A DNA stretch of 64,000 nucleotides from Gamarada debralockiae (Eukaryota > Ascomycota > Leotiomycetes > Helotiales > Hyphodiscaceae): the NCBI GenBank assembly GCA_002803225.1, contig NXFV01001158.1, forward strand, positions 1 to 64,000, written 5' to 3'. Made by a program: the position numbers and the translations under genes. Of this stretch, positions 34,861 to 46,886 are shown one piece after another. The notes under the pieces are model-generated. The model had not been told where the DNA came from, made no database searches, and saw only the letters and a program-made list of their open reading frames with translations. How positions within the stretch are numbered: position 1 is the first letter of the stretch; every line of letters begins with the position of its first letter.

Positions 34861-37800
34861 ATGGTGAGAGAGCTCTTGATTGCATATGCCACAGCAAGCT
34901 CGCAGAATCACTGACAATCTGTTCGATATAGGGTATCAGTCGCCGCCCGAAGGGAGAGAAAGCTGCGAACAATGCGTCGTCTGGTCGACAAGGCGGTCCT
35001 TCCGGCAGCAGCAAACCGAACATCAAGAAAGCAACATTCGATACAACGAAGAAGAAAGAGGTCGGAGTCTCGGATCTTACTTTGATCAGCAAAGTCTCGA
35101 ATGAAGCCATAAATGACAACTTGAAGAAGCGATTTGAGAATGGAGAGATTTACGTATGGGCAGCCCTACTGCGAGAAAGCCCCGCACAAGGAGGTCTATG
35201 TGCTAACTGTAGCAAACAGACATACATTGGACATGTGCTTGTCTCTGTTAATCCTTTCCGAGACTGTAAGCACTGCTGAAGTGGTGGCAGGGTGCGATGC
35301 TAATTTGTTGCCAGTGGGAATTTACACAGATGATGTCTTGAACAGCTATAAGGGCAAGAATCGCTTGGAGGTTGGTTAAGCGTATGCGACTTGTCTGGAG
35401 ACTCCATGCTGATGTTCTTAGATGCCCCCGCACGTCTTCGCGATCGCTGAGTCCGCATACTACAACATGAACGCATACAAAGACAACCAATGTGTCATTA
35501 TTTCAGGAGAGTCCGGAGCTGGAAAAACAGAGGCTGCGAAGCGAATTATGCAGTATATTGCCAATGTCTCAGGAGGTAGCAATTCTTCGATTCAGGAGAT
35601 TAAGGATATGGTTCTCGCTACCAACCCCCTATTGGAATCTTTCGGCAATGCGAAGACGTTACGAAACAACAACTCCTCACGATTTGGCAAATACCTCTCA
35701 TTACAATTCAATGCTCAGGGAGAGCCGGTTGGAGCAGACATCACAAACTACCTCCTCGAGAAGTCAAGAGTAGTGGGCCAGATTATGAACGAGCGAAATT
35801 TCCATATCTTCTACCAGTTCACCAAAGGTGCTTCGAAAACCTATCGAGATCAATATGGGGTTCAGGAGCCAGAGAAGTACTTATACACGAGCAAGTCAAA
35901 ATGCTTTAACGTGGATGGTATCGACGATTTGGCCGACTATCAGGACACACTTAACGCAATGAGGATTATCGGATTGTCACAAGCAGAGCAGGATGAGATC
36001 TTCCGAATGTTGGCGGCAATCTTGTGGACTGGCAACATTCAATTTAGAGAGGACAAAGATGGATATGCCGCAGTATCGGACGATTCGGTAGTAAATTTCT
36101 TGGCATATCTCCTGGAAGTCGACCCCGCACACGTAGTTCAAGCCATCACGATCCGAATCCTTACTCCTCGAAACGGAGAAGTGATCGAATCCCCAGCAAA
36201 CCCTGCCCAGGCTATGGCGACTCGAGATGCGTTAGCGAAGGCAATCTACAACAATCTCTTTGACTGGATCGTAGAGCGTGTCAACCTCTCATTGAAGGCT
36301 CGTGGTGCCATGGCAAACTCAATTGGTATTCTCGATATCTACGGTTTTGAGATTTTTGAGAAGAATAGTTTTGAGCAACTTTGCATCAACTATGTCAACG
36401 AGAAGCTGCAGCAGATCTTCATCCAACTTACATTGAAGACTGAGCAAGAAGAATATGCGAGAGAGCAGATTCAATGGACCCCGATCAAGTACTTTGACAA
36501 CAAGATTGTGTGTGATCTGATCGAATCAGTCAGACCCGTTGGTGTGTTCTCCGCTTTGAAGGATGCTACGAAGACTGCTCACGCAGATCCCGCTGCATGC
36601 GACCGAACATTCATGCAAACAATTAACGGAATGTCAAATCCCCACTTGACCCCTCGGCAAGGCAATTTCATCATCAAGCATTATGCCGGTGATGTGAGCT
36701 ATACTGTTGACGGTATCACGGATAAGAATAAGGACCAGCTCCTGAAGGGTCTCCTCAACCTTTTCGGCCAAAGCCAAAATCAATTCGTTCACACTCTGTT
36801 CCCTCACGAAGTCGACCAAGACAATAGGAAAGCACCACCCTCGGCGGGAGACAAGATTAAGGCCTCAGCAAACGACCTCGTGGCGACTTTGATGAAGGCA
36901 CAGCCATCGTATATCCGAACGATCAAGCCCAACGAGAACAAATCGCCCTCAGAGTACAATGTTCCCAATGTCATGCATCAGATCAAGTATTTGGGACTTC
37001 AGGAGAACGTCCGGATTCGACGAGCTGGATTCGCGTATCGTCAGACTTTTGACAAGTTTGTTGAGCGATTCTACCTTCTCTCGCCCCAGACCTCATATGC
37101 TGGTGACTACACATGGACTGGAGACGCGAAGTCTGGCGCCAAGCAAATTATGAAGGACACTAGCATTCCTGCGGAAGAGTTCCAAATGGGTGTCACCAAA
37201 GCTTTCATCAAGGCTCCAGAGACTCTCTTTGCGCTTGAACACATGCGAGATCGATATTGGCACAACATGGCCATCCGTATTCAGCGTGTCTGGAGAGCTT
37301 ATTTGCGCATCCGAGTTGAAGCTGCTACTCGCATCCAGAGAGTATGGAGAAAGAAGAGAGTCGGTGCTGAATTCCTTGCACTCCGAGAGCGTGGTCACAA
37401 AGTCCTTCAGGGCCGCAAGGAGAGACGGAGATTCAGTCTTCTCGGCTCCAGACGATTCATGGGCGATTATCTTGGTGTGGCTGCTGCGAACGGACCAGGT
37501 TCTCGAGTTCGTGCTGCAATCAATCTTCCCGCCAATGAGAATGTTCTCTTCTCCTGTCGTGGCGAGCTTCTCGAGACCAAGTTCGGTCGATCGAGTAAGC
37601 CCATGCCTCGTATACTCGTCCTTACGCGAAGCAAGTTCTACATCGTCACACAGCAGGTTGCTCAGAAGCAAGTCCAGATCGCCGTTGAGCGTTCTATCCC
37701 GCTTGGTGCAATCAAGTTCGTCAGCATATCCAACTGTCGGGACGACTGGTTCTCATTGGGAATTGGCTCTCCTCAGGAGGCTGATCCACTCCTGGTTTGT

Positions 37801-38831
37801 ATGTTGAAGACTGAGCTATTTACCCACATGCAACTTGCTATGCCTGGAGGGTTCAATCTGAAGATCTCGGATTCAATTGAATACGCCAAGAAGCCCAACA
37901 AGATGCAACTGATCAAGGTGGTAAAGGACTCGACTATGAGAGATGATTTCTACAAGAGTGCCACCATTCATACAAGCCAAGGAGAACCTCCGAACTCGGT
38001 ATCGCGCCCCATGCCCAAAGGAAAGCCTATTCCAGCCAAGCCTTTCACCAAAGGTCGACTTATCAGACCTGGTGGGCCTGGTGGACGACCTTCCAAGTTG
38101 TCAAATGGAACCAGAAACACGAAACCCATCAACCAATCCTACACTCCTGCGGCATCTCAAGCCAGACCCGTTCCTCAACCTACTGCAGCAGCTATTCCAA
38201 GCCACACGAGAAATACCTCTTCAACATCATCCACCCGACATGTACCTCCTCCACCTCCCCCAGCGCCTCCAGCTGCACCAAGAGAGCCACAATATCGTGT
38301 CCTCTACGACTTCACCGGTCAGAGTGCAAATGAGATCACCATCAAGAAGGATGAGCTCATCACTATCCTCCAGAAGGAGAACAATGGTAAATTCTCTTCC
38401 CATTTATCAGGATAGAAAATTAACAAATTCCAGGATGGTGGCTCGCTAAGACAGCAACAGGCCAAGGCTGGGCTCCCTCCGCATACCTCAAAGAAGAAGC
38501 ACCCCCGCCACCACCCGCCGCACCCGTCATCCGACCTACTCCTCCCCCACCTCCACCAGGTGCCTCCCGACCCAACGGCGCAAACGGTTCCGCGGTTCGA
38601 GGCAAACCTACACCACCACCTCCTCCCGCGAAGAGACCAGCTGCTGCAGGCCGCAAGCCGGCTCCTCCTCCTGCACCCCGTGATTCGGGTATGAGCATGA
38701 ATGGTAATGGAAGTGGTGAGAATAGTGGTCGTAGTACGCCTACGCCTAGTTTGGCGGGTGGACTGGCCGAGGCGTTGAGAGCTAGACAGAGTGCTATGCA
38801 GAGGGGACGGGATGATGAGGATGATTGGTAG
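34861..38831 (+). CDS. Class I myosin (MyoA/Myo5 type)
   Basis: Single-headed actin motor of endocytosis and polar growth, 1229 aa. Exons: 34861-34863, 34932-35153, 35220-35265, 35315-35370, 35422-38386 and 38434-38831. The first coding exon is just the ATG. Motor: P-loop [12 protein letters not shown], switch [10 protein letters not shown], switch [22 protein letters not shown], and the actin-binding region. Two IQ motifs ([22 protein letters not shown]) precede the basic TH1 membrane-binding domain, then a Pro-rich tail, an SH3 domain ([10 protein letters not shown] to [10 protein letters not shown], split by the last intron) and a C-terminal acidic DDEDDW that binds Arp2/3 in this family. 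The TEDS-rule residue, 16 positions before the conserved DALAK, is Glu362, not Ser/Thr (see findings). Confidence 0.96.
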
Positions 38832-39377
38832 ATGGTTTGAGCCATTTGAGTGTCACGATTTGAGTGTCACGATTTGAGTGTCCCTGGAAGGAAGCTTATT
38901 GGATTGAGATTTGAAGTTTGAGGACTGGATTAAGCCATGTGTGAATTCTGTTATGATGTTATGAATGTCGATAGATCGAAGATAGGCACGTTTCTGATTC
39001 TGGGGAGAAATGGTTTGATAGTTTCACTGGGTTTCTGTCATATGGAGACAGAGATAGGGAACTTGATAGTAAATAGAACGATGAAATCATCCAAAATTAA
39101 GCTTGCTGTGAAGTGATACTTCATAGGCTAGGCGAAAGGGGTGGCTTATTGGATTTTGTTTAGTTGGAAGAGAGTCAGCGGAGTCGAAAAAACGATTTTA
39201 CTGGTTTCAAGGGGTAAAATCACCCTCACGGAAAGTTCAACAAGTTTCAAGACGTGAAAAGCCTCTAATAAGAGGCGATGCTATTGCTTGGTTCGCCATC
39301 AAACCCTGCAGACTATATAGGAACCCTATGCACCGGAAGACAGAATGCAATGCAGATGCCACTAGAAATGAAACCCT
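38832..39377. other. Convergent 3' region, myosin / mS38
   Basis: About 550 bp of AT-rich sequence holding the myosin 3' UTR, which begins with a 14-bp tandem repeat, and the mS38 3' UTR. No gene seen. Confidence 0.45.
38844..38884 (+). repeat. 14-bp minisatellite in myosin 3' UTR
   Basis: The unit ATTTGAGTGTCACG occurs twice perfectly and a third time with a changed end, starting 12 bases after the myosin stop codon. It is a direct observation; no function is claimed. Confidence 0.85.
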
Positions 39378-40529
39378 CTAATTACGATCCAATCTCCGTC
39401 TCAAATTCCTTGTGCGTCTCATAAGCTTCTTGTACTTATGCTTCTTCATCTTCAACTTCCTTTGTCTCTTCACACTAATAGCCCAAATGCCATTTTCCTC
39501 CGCCCTTTCCCTATATCGCTCTTGTCGGACGTTCATGCGCTCCAAAAATCGTGTGGGAACGGTAGGGGGTTCCTCTTGCATTAGGGGCGAGCTGTGCGCC
39601 ATGTATGTGACCTCGCCGTGCTCGTCTGTGGACTCCTCGATCGTGAGGACTGCTGTGTAGGTTCTGTGCTGTGGCTCTTGGGATTCTGCAGCTTCGACTC
39701 CAGCAGCGAGTGATTCGGCTGTATTCATTGGCACTGGTGCTGGTGGCGGGCTGAAAGGTTGGTATTTGCCAGACAAAATATGCCGGGAGAAGTTCATCGC
39801 CGAATCTGCTGGGGAGCTGTCAAGATGGTGAGTCTCTGCCTTTCGATATGATTCTGCAGTGATAGCAGCTCTTAATTCGTCTGTCTCGGCATTCCATTGA
39901 TCTTGTTGGCTTCCCCCGAGATTGAGCTGCTTCATGCTCCCCGTCGCGGCATCAAGATTTTCGAGCGTATTCGACAAGGTCGAGATTACTTCTGAGGGCT
40001 TCGCATTCGCTCTCGTACGAGGTGTGAATATAGCAGCGAATGCATCGTCGGTGACGTTTTTAGGGAAGTTTATGTGAAGAGAGATTGGTCGGTGGAGGGA
40101 GAAGAAAGAGGAGGCGCAAATTTCTGTACAGCATTAGATTTGCACCGCAAAAAAAGTAATTGAAATAAACTTACGGGTAGGCGGAATATGCTGTGTACTA
40201 GGCACACTAGGAAGATTCCACAGGGCACCATCTCTGCCCTTCACGGTATTAGTTGCAACCACTTCCTTGGCTTTCCTTTTGCCCGTCCTTGAAGGTTTCT
40301 TCTCGCTATCTGGTCTCTTTGCTCGCGCAGGAGGCACTTCCTCGCCGTGAGCTACGCCTTTCGAGCCATCGGCCGGACTGGAAGGTTTCGAGGAGGAGAA
40401 TCGCCTTTGATGACAGCGGTATGAAAGAGCTTGTGAAGCTGCTGTTCGTGGTGCTGTAGATGTGAGGGAGGCAGCAATGGGTGTTTGCGGTGCTGTTAAG
40501 GCTGCGCGCCGTGCTGAGGACGAGAACAT
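39378..40529 (-). CDS. Mitochondrial small-subunit ribosomal protein mS38 (Cox24)
   Basis: Protein of 366 aa of the mS38/Cox24/AURKAIP1 family (DUF1713), a mitochondrial ribosome component that in yeast is needed for COX1 expression. Minus-strand exons are 40175-40529 and 39378-40123, with a 51-nt intron. The N-terminus is rich in Ala, Ser and Arg without acidic residues and fits a mitochondrial presequence. After the splice comes a conserved SSFFSLHRPIS segment. The family signature is the very basic C-terminal tail, about 30 residues, including KRQRKLKMKKHKYKKLMRR. The middle is low-complexity. Confidence 0.9.
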
Positions 40530-41365
40530 GTCTTATCCAGGGAGAGGAGGAGATGGTTCTTAGGAAGGAGGTGGTATCGGTTTGAGGCTGTTGAGTTCCT
40601 TGATTCTTCGCGAGGTCGGAAATACCCTAGCCGCCACGGCGGTCACGCACACCACTTTTGAAACATCACGTGCGATGATTGCCGGATAGCCCTCAGATTC
40701 TTCTTCCTGAGGATTCAAACCCCTTGAAGAAAATGAGTCTCTAAATGACAAAATGGTATTTCCAAGTATAATGGCCTCGACTGAATCGAGACTGGAAGCA
40801 TGGTGGCTTCTGATCATGGTTCGCCCCTCAGAAACCTGGAAAGAAGTCTTTGCCGCCGTAAATTTTCCGGCTTTCATCGAACTTTCACAGGAAGAGATCT
40901 TGAACAGTAGATTGCATCTTTTATTTCTCAAAGCCATTTTACAGGTAGTCTTGTCTTTCACTAACCAGCAAGAACGAATGTTGGTAGCTTTCAACGATTT
41001 TGAGCCTACGGTGCGATTATCCACCGCCATAACTCCGATCGACTCTCCTAAAATCCGGACTCATACAAAGCTCTGTGATTCGGTATATTTTCCAACCGCA
41101 CACGCCCAAAAGCCTCATTTCAGGTACAGAACAATGTTATAAGACGGTAGGATTGAAATTCCATCACCGAAAAGCTCGGTATGATTCGTCTGAGCCTGTA
41201 TGGGCGCTTTGTTGAACCAAAAGATATATAAGGGCAGCCTGTTCAAGTCTTCTTCTGCTCCAGAGCTATCAAAATTTCCCAAAACAGTACAGAGGCACAA
41301 AGCATCCAAGTTCTTTAATAAAAAATCGTCTTTAAATATCCAAATCATCATCCGCCAGCACAAAA
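40530..41365. other. Divergent upstream region, mS38 / DUF4267
   Basis: About 840 bp. A 130-codon ORF at 40753-41142 has no recognisable domain and is AT-biased; I do not accept it as a gene. The segment holds both promoters, including the TATA-like element listed next. Confidence 0.4.
41225..41232 (+). promoter_or_regulatory. TATA-like box of the DUF4267 gene
   Basis: TATATAAG lies about 140 bases upstream of the ATG at 41366. The assignment rests on motif and spacing. Confidence 0.4.
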
Positions 41366-41758
41366 ATGGCACTCCCCCTCCAAGCCCTCGCCGCCCTCCG
41401 CATGGGCATTGGATCCGCCTCCTTCTTCCTCCCTGGCCTCACAACAACAGCACTCTTCTACCCAGTCCCCGCCGGCTCCCTCCTCGCAGTCCGCCTCTTC
41501 GGTTGCCGTGACCTCCTCCTCGGTACACTCCTCTGGACAGCTAAAACTCCCGAAGCGAGACGCAGAGCCGTGATGGCTGGCGCGGCTGTCGACGCACTCG
41601 ATATCGTTGCTTCTGCATGGGCTTATTTAGGTGGTGAGGTCGATGCTATGCCTGCTATGGCATTTGGCGGGGGCGCAGTGAGCTTTTTAGTACTGGCTGC
41701 TGTGGGGTGGAAGGGTGCGGCTTTGGGGAAGGTTGGGGCTGTTGCTAAGGCGATGTAA
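41366..41758 (+). CDS. Small DUF4267-like membrane protein
   Basis: Single-exon protein of 130 aa with about four hydrophobic segments: residues 5-30, 35-60, 68-90 and 100-120. The arrangement of an early PGL motif, then LFGCRDLLLGTLLW and an Asp-containing helix (AAVDALDIVASAW), is that of the DUF4267 family, common in ascomycetes and of unknown function. Codon use is strongly biased to C-ending codons in the first half, suggesting good expression. No partner gene is suggested by position. Confidence 0.8.
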   Translation: MALPLQALAALRMGIGSASFFLPGLTTTALFYPVPAGSLLAVRLFGCRDLLLGTLLWTAKTPEARRRAVMAGAAVDALDIVASAWAYLGGEVDAMPAMAFGGGAVSFLVLAAVGWKGAALGKVGAVAKAM

Positions 41759-42191
41759 GGGCGGTGTGCGGTAATGGATCTAAGTGGCGTAGTGTATAAC
41801 GGTAGCTGTCGCCTTGGACTGGTATCGGTATAGTAATGAAGAAGGATATGAATGGAAGTGGATGAAGGGAAGAGGAAGAGCTCAGAGAGAGAAAGGCGAA
41901 ACGGAGGAACGCTCTTCAATTTTACTCTAAGATTTGAATCTTCAGAGAGAATATATACAGTCTTCATAACGATGACCGCTTTTCATGAGCTTATAAACAG
42001 TGATACTCAAAGAGTGAACGCCAAATAAACTCAAATCCCAACTCCAGAAAGGATGTTCTAATGCTCACCAGACTCCATCATAAAGACGTCTATTACAGCT
42101 GCATCAATGGTATCATCTCTCCATCGCATGAAAGATCGACATACATAACCCCGTAACCAACGCCGTGCTCCCTCGCTACAAATGCAATCGT
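41759..42191. other. Convergent 3' region
   Basis: About 430 bp between the DUF4267 gene and the minus-strand SprT-like gene, likely both 3' UTRs. Nothing else seen. Confidence 0.45.
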
Positions 42192-43211
42192 TCAAACATA
42201 ACCCTCGAACCCGCTGGGCCTGACGACGACAACATCTTCAAGATGGTCCATGGCAGGCCTTGGGCTTTGATTGCAACCTTCATGGGTATGTCTACTTAGA
42301 ACTTCCAGCCTCGGGTCCATGGTCTGGGGTGGTGGATCGTTGCGGAAGTGGTTCAGATTCGCTTTCATGTTGCAGAGTCTGAGATAGCCCGCTCCGACCC
42401 ATTTGTCGATGATTCCAGCGATGTCGTGGAAGCCATCTGTATGTCCACCTTTCATCCTCGCATCAAAGCCACAGAGGATGAAAAGGTAGCAGTGGATCAA
42501 TTCGTGCAGGAAAGCGGAGAGAAGTAGGCGACGGTCGTAATCCGGATTGTTGAGTATCGGGTCCGAGAGGACGATGAGAGTTTCGTAACCGCCTTGAGCA
42601 GCTGGTCGCAACGCCGTCGTCCCAATCAGCTCGGTCTTATATCGATGCTGCGAAGGATGAGACCAATCCCATCTAACCCTCCCCGACAGCACGCCGCCGA
42701 AGAAGACGAAATCCGCAGCAGTGAGGATGCTATCGAGAGCATCTTTATCGATGGGGCCACGACTCTCAATCAGATGCCGAAGAATCCGCTCGTGTGTACC
42801 GTGAGGTGGAAGGCGTCTAAAGTGGGATTTCACCCGACCCGCAGCCTCCTCGTCGCTGCAGGTCAACGTATAATTATGCCAAGGCTCGTACGTGTTGTCC
42901 GAGATGATTGAGTTCCCCGAAGGGGTGCGCTCCATGGCAAAGCTTCGCGGGGGCTCGACGGACGCATTTAATGACGGCGTCGAGGTGTTTGGTGTGCTCA
43001 TGGGTGAGGGCAATGGCGAGGTTCGGGGTAAATGGCGGGGTGGTGAGCGCCGAGCAGATTGGTCTCGATGGCGTTCGCTCTTCGGTCCTCGACGAGACCA
43101 GGAGTCGCGACGGCGACTGCTTTCGATTGCTGTTCTGTCATGCCCGCCGTGACGTTGTCTCGAGATTGGCTTGCTGTCTGGGCTCGAGCCTGCTCGAAGG
43201 GAAGCAGCCAT
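42192..43211 (-). CDS. SprT-like zinc metalloprotease-fold protein
   Basis: Single-exon protein of 339 aa with a SprT-like domain. The first 110 residues are Arg/Ser/Pro-rich and probably disordered. The domain begins near residue 130. It shows the zincin helix HELIH (in SAFLHELIHCYLF) and, 20 residues on, a downstream His-rich block (GGHTDGFHDIAGIID) that can supply the third zinc ligand. SPRTN and Wss1 proteases of this fold cut DNA-protein crosslinks, but this protein lacks the C-terminal zinc ribbon of bacterial SprT and any PIP or VCP motif I can recognise. Protease activity is inferred from the intact motif; function is unknown. Confidence 0.82.
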   Translation of the reverse strand: MAASLRAGSSPDSKPISRQRHGGHDRTAIESSRRRDSWSRRGPKSERHRDQSARRSPPRHLPRTSPLPSPMSTPNTSTPSLNASVEPPRSFAMERTPSGNSIISDNTYEPWHNYTLTCSDEEAAGRVKSHFRRLPPHGTHERILRHLIESRGPIDKDALDSILTAADFVFFGGVLSGRVRWDWSHPSQHRYKTELIGTTALRPAAQGGYETLIVLSDPILNNPDYDRRLLLSAFLHELIHCYLFILCGFDARMKGGHTDGFHDIAGIIDKWVGAGYLRLCNMKANLNHFRNDPPPQTMDPRLEVLSRHTHEGCNQSPRPAMDHLEDVVVVRPSGFEGYV

Positions 43212-44476
43212 GAATTGCGAGGAGACGACGTGACATGCGATGAGCCTAGCAAATGATAGCCGGGGACAAGCAATATTTCTGCGATTTTTCGAATTGGAAA
43301 TGTTGAGACTAGGAAATCGACCATGAGATTCTATTGCGCGATGGAAAATTGTCTAGCAACCCACCCGCATATGGCGTTGAAAAGTGAGGCTGACGAAGTT
43401 CCGTTAGCTGCAGGGCTGAGAAATATTGAACAAATTGAGAAACATGCAGCTTTTTATCAAAACGAGGAGACTGAAATCAGATGAGGAATTGCTCTTGATA
43501 TATTGTTCCGTATAGAAACAAATATTGTGTCCATTAAGTGCATGAGGCTGACCAAGAGCTGCCGTCGCATCAATGGCATGACACTTCTTTGGTAGGCCGG
43601 AATCCTCGCCACGAGACTAGACAGCAATTTGGGTTTGGCTCGGGACAAGTATGGACCCGCGCGACTCACGATACCTCAACGCTTTTCCACATTCGAGAGC
43701 ATTAGAGTACGAGATGGGCGGAGTTGTGCAGGTTGGAAGTTATCGAAGCAGGGCATCGCACAAGAGGCGTCGCGAAGCATGGCCGTAGCATGGGAAGCGG
43801 TGAGGCAAAATCTCGCTAATTTCGCTAATGAAAGTATACCTGGTGGGGATTTCGGCAGCCTTGTTTCTTACTCCCAATTGATTGGTTATCGTTCGTTTCG
43901 CCCTCACTCCTTCGTACTTCAGACGACCAGTAGACTAACCTCCACGTCGCGTATCGCCACCAGGGTCCAGCATGTCCTAGCATCAGTTGACTTCGAGAAG
44001 ATTTGAGGCTGCGAGTACCGAGTGACTTCTTACAATCGACTGGTACATAAAGACAACTGTAGATCTCCGGTCTTTATACCTCAAACGTCAGCGAGGCTGG
44101 CGGGGCATCCCTTCGTTGGCAAGAGAGCATTGCTTTCCTCAATGCTAGATGTCAGCTTCCTCATAAATACCCCACTGTCCTCCAAGCATCGCCCTTGTTG
44201 CCTATCTTCTAAGAGGTCCCATGATACACTTAATACATCATTTGTAACCTCCTTCTTGCCGAGCATTCATTGAGTCCTGGACTTCCATATTCCCGAATCA
44301 AGTACCACGGAAGCCGATGGAGCATCTCTCGAATTGAATCCGTGGATCGTCTGACCATAACAAGTAGGATGCAAAAACTTTCAGTATATTGTACAGGCGA
44401 GGGGCCGTCCATCCCACAAGGCTGCCAATCCTTTTCCAGGAAAGCAACGCACACAGGTGTCACACCCAACTGTACT
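43212..44476. other. Gene-free stretch
   Basis: About 1.26 kb between the SprT-like start and the F-box gene 3' end. ORFs at 43629-44006 (plus) and 44022-44273 (plus) lack coding bias and domains. No repeat seen. Confidence 0.45.
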
Positions 44477-46657
44477 TCAAGGATTTCCCATCCCAAATCC
44501 AAGTCCCAAGCCCCGTACATACCTGACCTCGTTCGCTTGATGCTCCAATGCACGCCGCATCGTTTTCGCGTAGACTCGCTCCTCCCTTTCACGGTGGGCC
44601 TCCTCCGCGGTCTTCGTTGTTTCCTCAAAGTCTTCGGCCTTGAATCCCGGTTTGCTTGAAAAACTTAACAGCCCTATTTTTTCGCCGGTCCACAGTGCCA
44701 GTTCTCCCTCATTCACAGCTTTCTCTGCCTGCCCGGAAGTGCACGAAATGAGCTTTAGTACAATGTCTCCTGAGCCAGAATCCATGTACGAATCTCCGAG
44801 GGTGCCGAAAATACCACGAGGGGCCTCCACAGAGCCGTGAGCAATGTTCCACCTCCTTGCCTCTGTGAAGCCATCCCTCTCCAGCCATTTCAGGTTTCCA
44901 CCACCGTCTGAGACTACTATTCTGGTTCCGTGATTCGATACGGAAAGCAACTTCGACGACGAGGATGTCTGACGGTTCTTCATGACCGAGTTCTGAAGAC
45001 TTCCAGCTGCAAAATCCGTTGACATGGCAATATCCAGAGAATTTGGAGAAAGACCGTACATTTCGAGCGAGCCTTTACTGTTATACTCCCCACAAGCGAT
45101 TAAGGTTTTACCCGGACGATTCTTGAACTCCAGGATTTGTTCCAAAGACAGTTCAGCACGTCTAGCTAAATCCTTCTCTATTGAAGCAAACGGATACGGA
45201 AGAGATGCCATGCTACACAGGCGAGCACCGGAGTGTATGGTGCCTCTCAATCTTGGGAAGAATCTCCGATCATAACTCAGAATACTTGGGAACCGCCCAG
45301 CGACATAGATATCGCCGTTACCATCGCATTCATCGCCCGAGCTAGGCAAATGCAGAATACTCAACGGGCCCGGCTGATGCAAATGGGCGTAATCCGGGCT
45401 CCGTTCCGGATTGAGGAGACTCCGGAAGTTGAGCGATCCTTGGCTGCGCAGTGAGCCAAATTGTGCGTCGTACGAATCAAGCCTTTCCACATCTGAAGAA
45501 TTGTGTGCTGTTGAACTTCTTTTGCGCGGATCATGAAGATATAGTGACAAGTTTGTACCGACTGTAAGTGGTACTGGATATTTGGCTTCTGATAAAGCTG
45601 TGATTGAGAAAGGAAATCTCTCATGACTAACTGTAGACAGAGTCTCTAGATCAAACTCGACAAGCCCTGCGGAACGGTTAGTAGGGAGAAGCCGATATTG
45701 CCTAGAATGATTAGGGGATAATGTTTGAGTAGGAGTGTAGAGGTTGGAGAGATTGGCCACATGCTGGCCAAAATGTCAAATGAACCAACAATGTTTCCAT
45801 GGCACAGATTAGGAGAAGATGTAAGGGGCTTGATTGAAGATGGGGCTGTCTTACCACTTTGAACAGCGACATATGCCCTGTTCTGAGCACTGTCGATGCT
45901 GATACACTCAGTCACTCCAGTACTGATCATCTTCGACCGTCTTCCGTGTACAGGTTGAGGGTTCTTGTCAACTGACAGAAGCCCAGACCTGCTTCTCCCT
46001 ATAATAGCACCCTTACGACCCCTTGTGCCATTTATGTCCCATAAACATAAACTACCGTCATCCAACGGTGCAACAACCAGAGTAGCATCTGCCTCTCCCG
46101 GAGGCCTGTAGACTGCCATACCCCTAGCCTCCAAGTATTCGTGCTCCTCACTCTCCCGGTTACGAGGCTGCTGCATCCAACTCGTAGAAATGGGCGCATT
46201 CCGGGCAATATACTCATCATACCAATACACCTTCTCATTCGGATAGCTAGGATCCCAGTTTGCCATTATGCGGACCTTCTCATTCGATTTGGCTTTGAGA
46301 TCGCGTGCCTCCTCCCGAGGCTGAATGAGTCTCGAGTCACCCAGCCCGTTGCCATTTGCTAATGCCCGGGCGAGATCGCGGAATCGAGGCTCTTGGACAG
46401 GCTCGGATGCTATCAGCTCTCTGCGGCGGCGGAGACTGTCGAGAAATTTCGATTCGGTGAAGCATCGTTCTCGCCAGAGGGTGTCGTCTCGACCGAGGGT
46501 GAGGAATCGCCTTGAGACATGCTGAAGGATAACGATATCGAGGGGTTCTAGAACTGTTGACTTTGTTAGCTGCTAGTTCTTGATGAAGAAGAAGCTTGCT
46601 CCTACACTGTGCAATATGAAGAATTATCTCCGAGGGAAGGTCGTCCATTCTAACCAT
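44477..46657 (-). CDS. F-box protein with WD40-like propeller region
   Basis: Protein of 646 aa, probably a substrate receptor of an SCF ubiquitin ligase. Minus-strand exons are 46606-46657, 45855-46553 and 44477-45666, with introns of 52 and 188 nt. The F-box is at residues 4-45 and is interrupted by intron 1 (MDDLPSEIILHIAQ, then FLEPLDIVILQHVSRRF). Residues from about 130 on have repeated blade-like segments with the pattern of degenerate WD40 repeats (for example VVAPLDDGSLCLWDINGT, RIVVSDGGGNLKWLERDG). A charged coiled stretch closes the protein (EETTKTAEEAHREREERVYA). The substrate is unknown. Confidence 0.85.
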
Positions 46658-46886
46658 GATTGATGCGAGAGGTTCTTGTGATGTTTCGAAGAGCTTCTGG
46701 ATTGTAATCGATAAGTTGTGATACTTATCGGTGATGGTGGCGGCTGCTACTATCTGTAATTGGACAGGACCCTGAGAATGGCTTGCTGATTAGGCCTCTC
46801 CTTCCGTTGATGCTGGCATACTTTTTAGGCATCCAAAATTGTTTCTCAGGACGAAATAAAATCTGCACTCACGGGCAATAAAACGT

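Noticed and set aside
40753..41142. 130-codon plus-strand ORF upstream of the DUF4267 gene
   Set aside because: Composition looks non-coding, no domain; it would crowd the promoter of the next gene.
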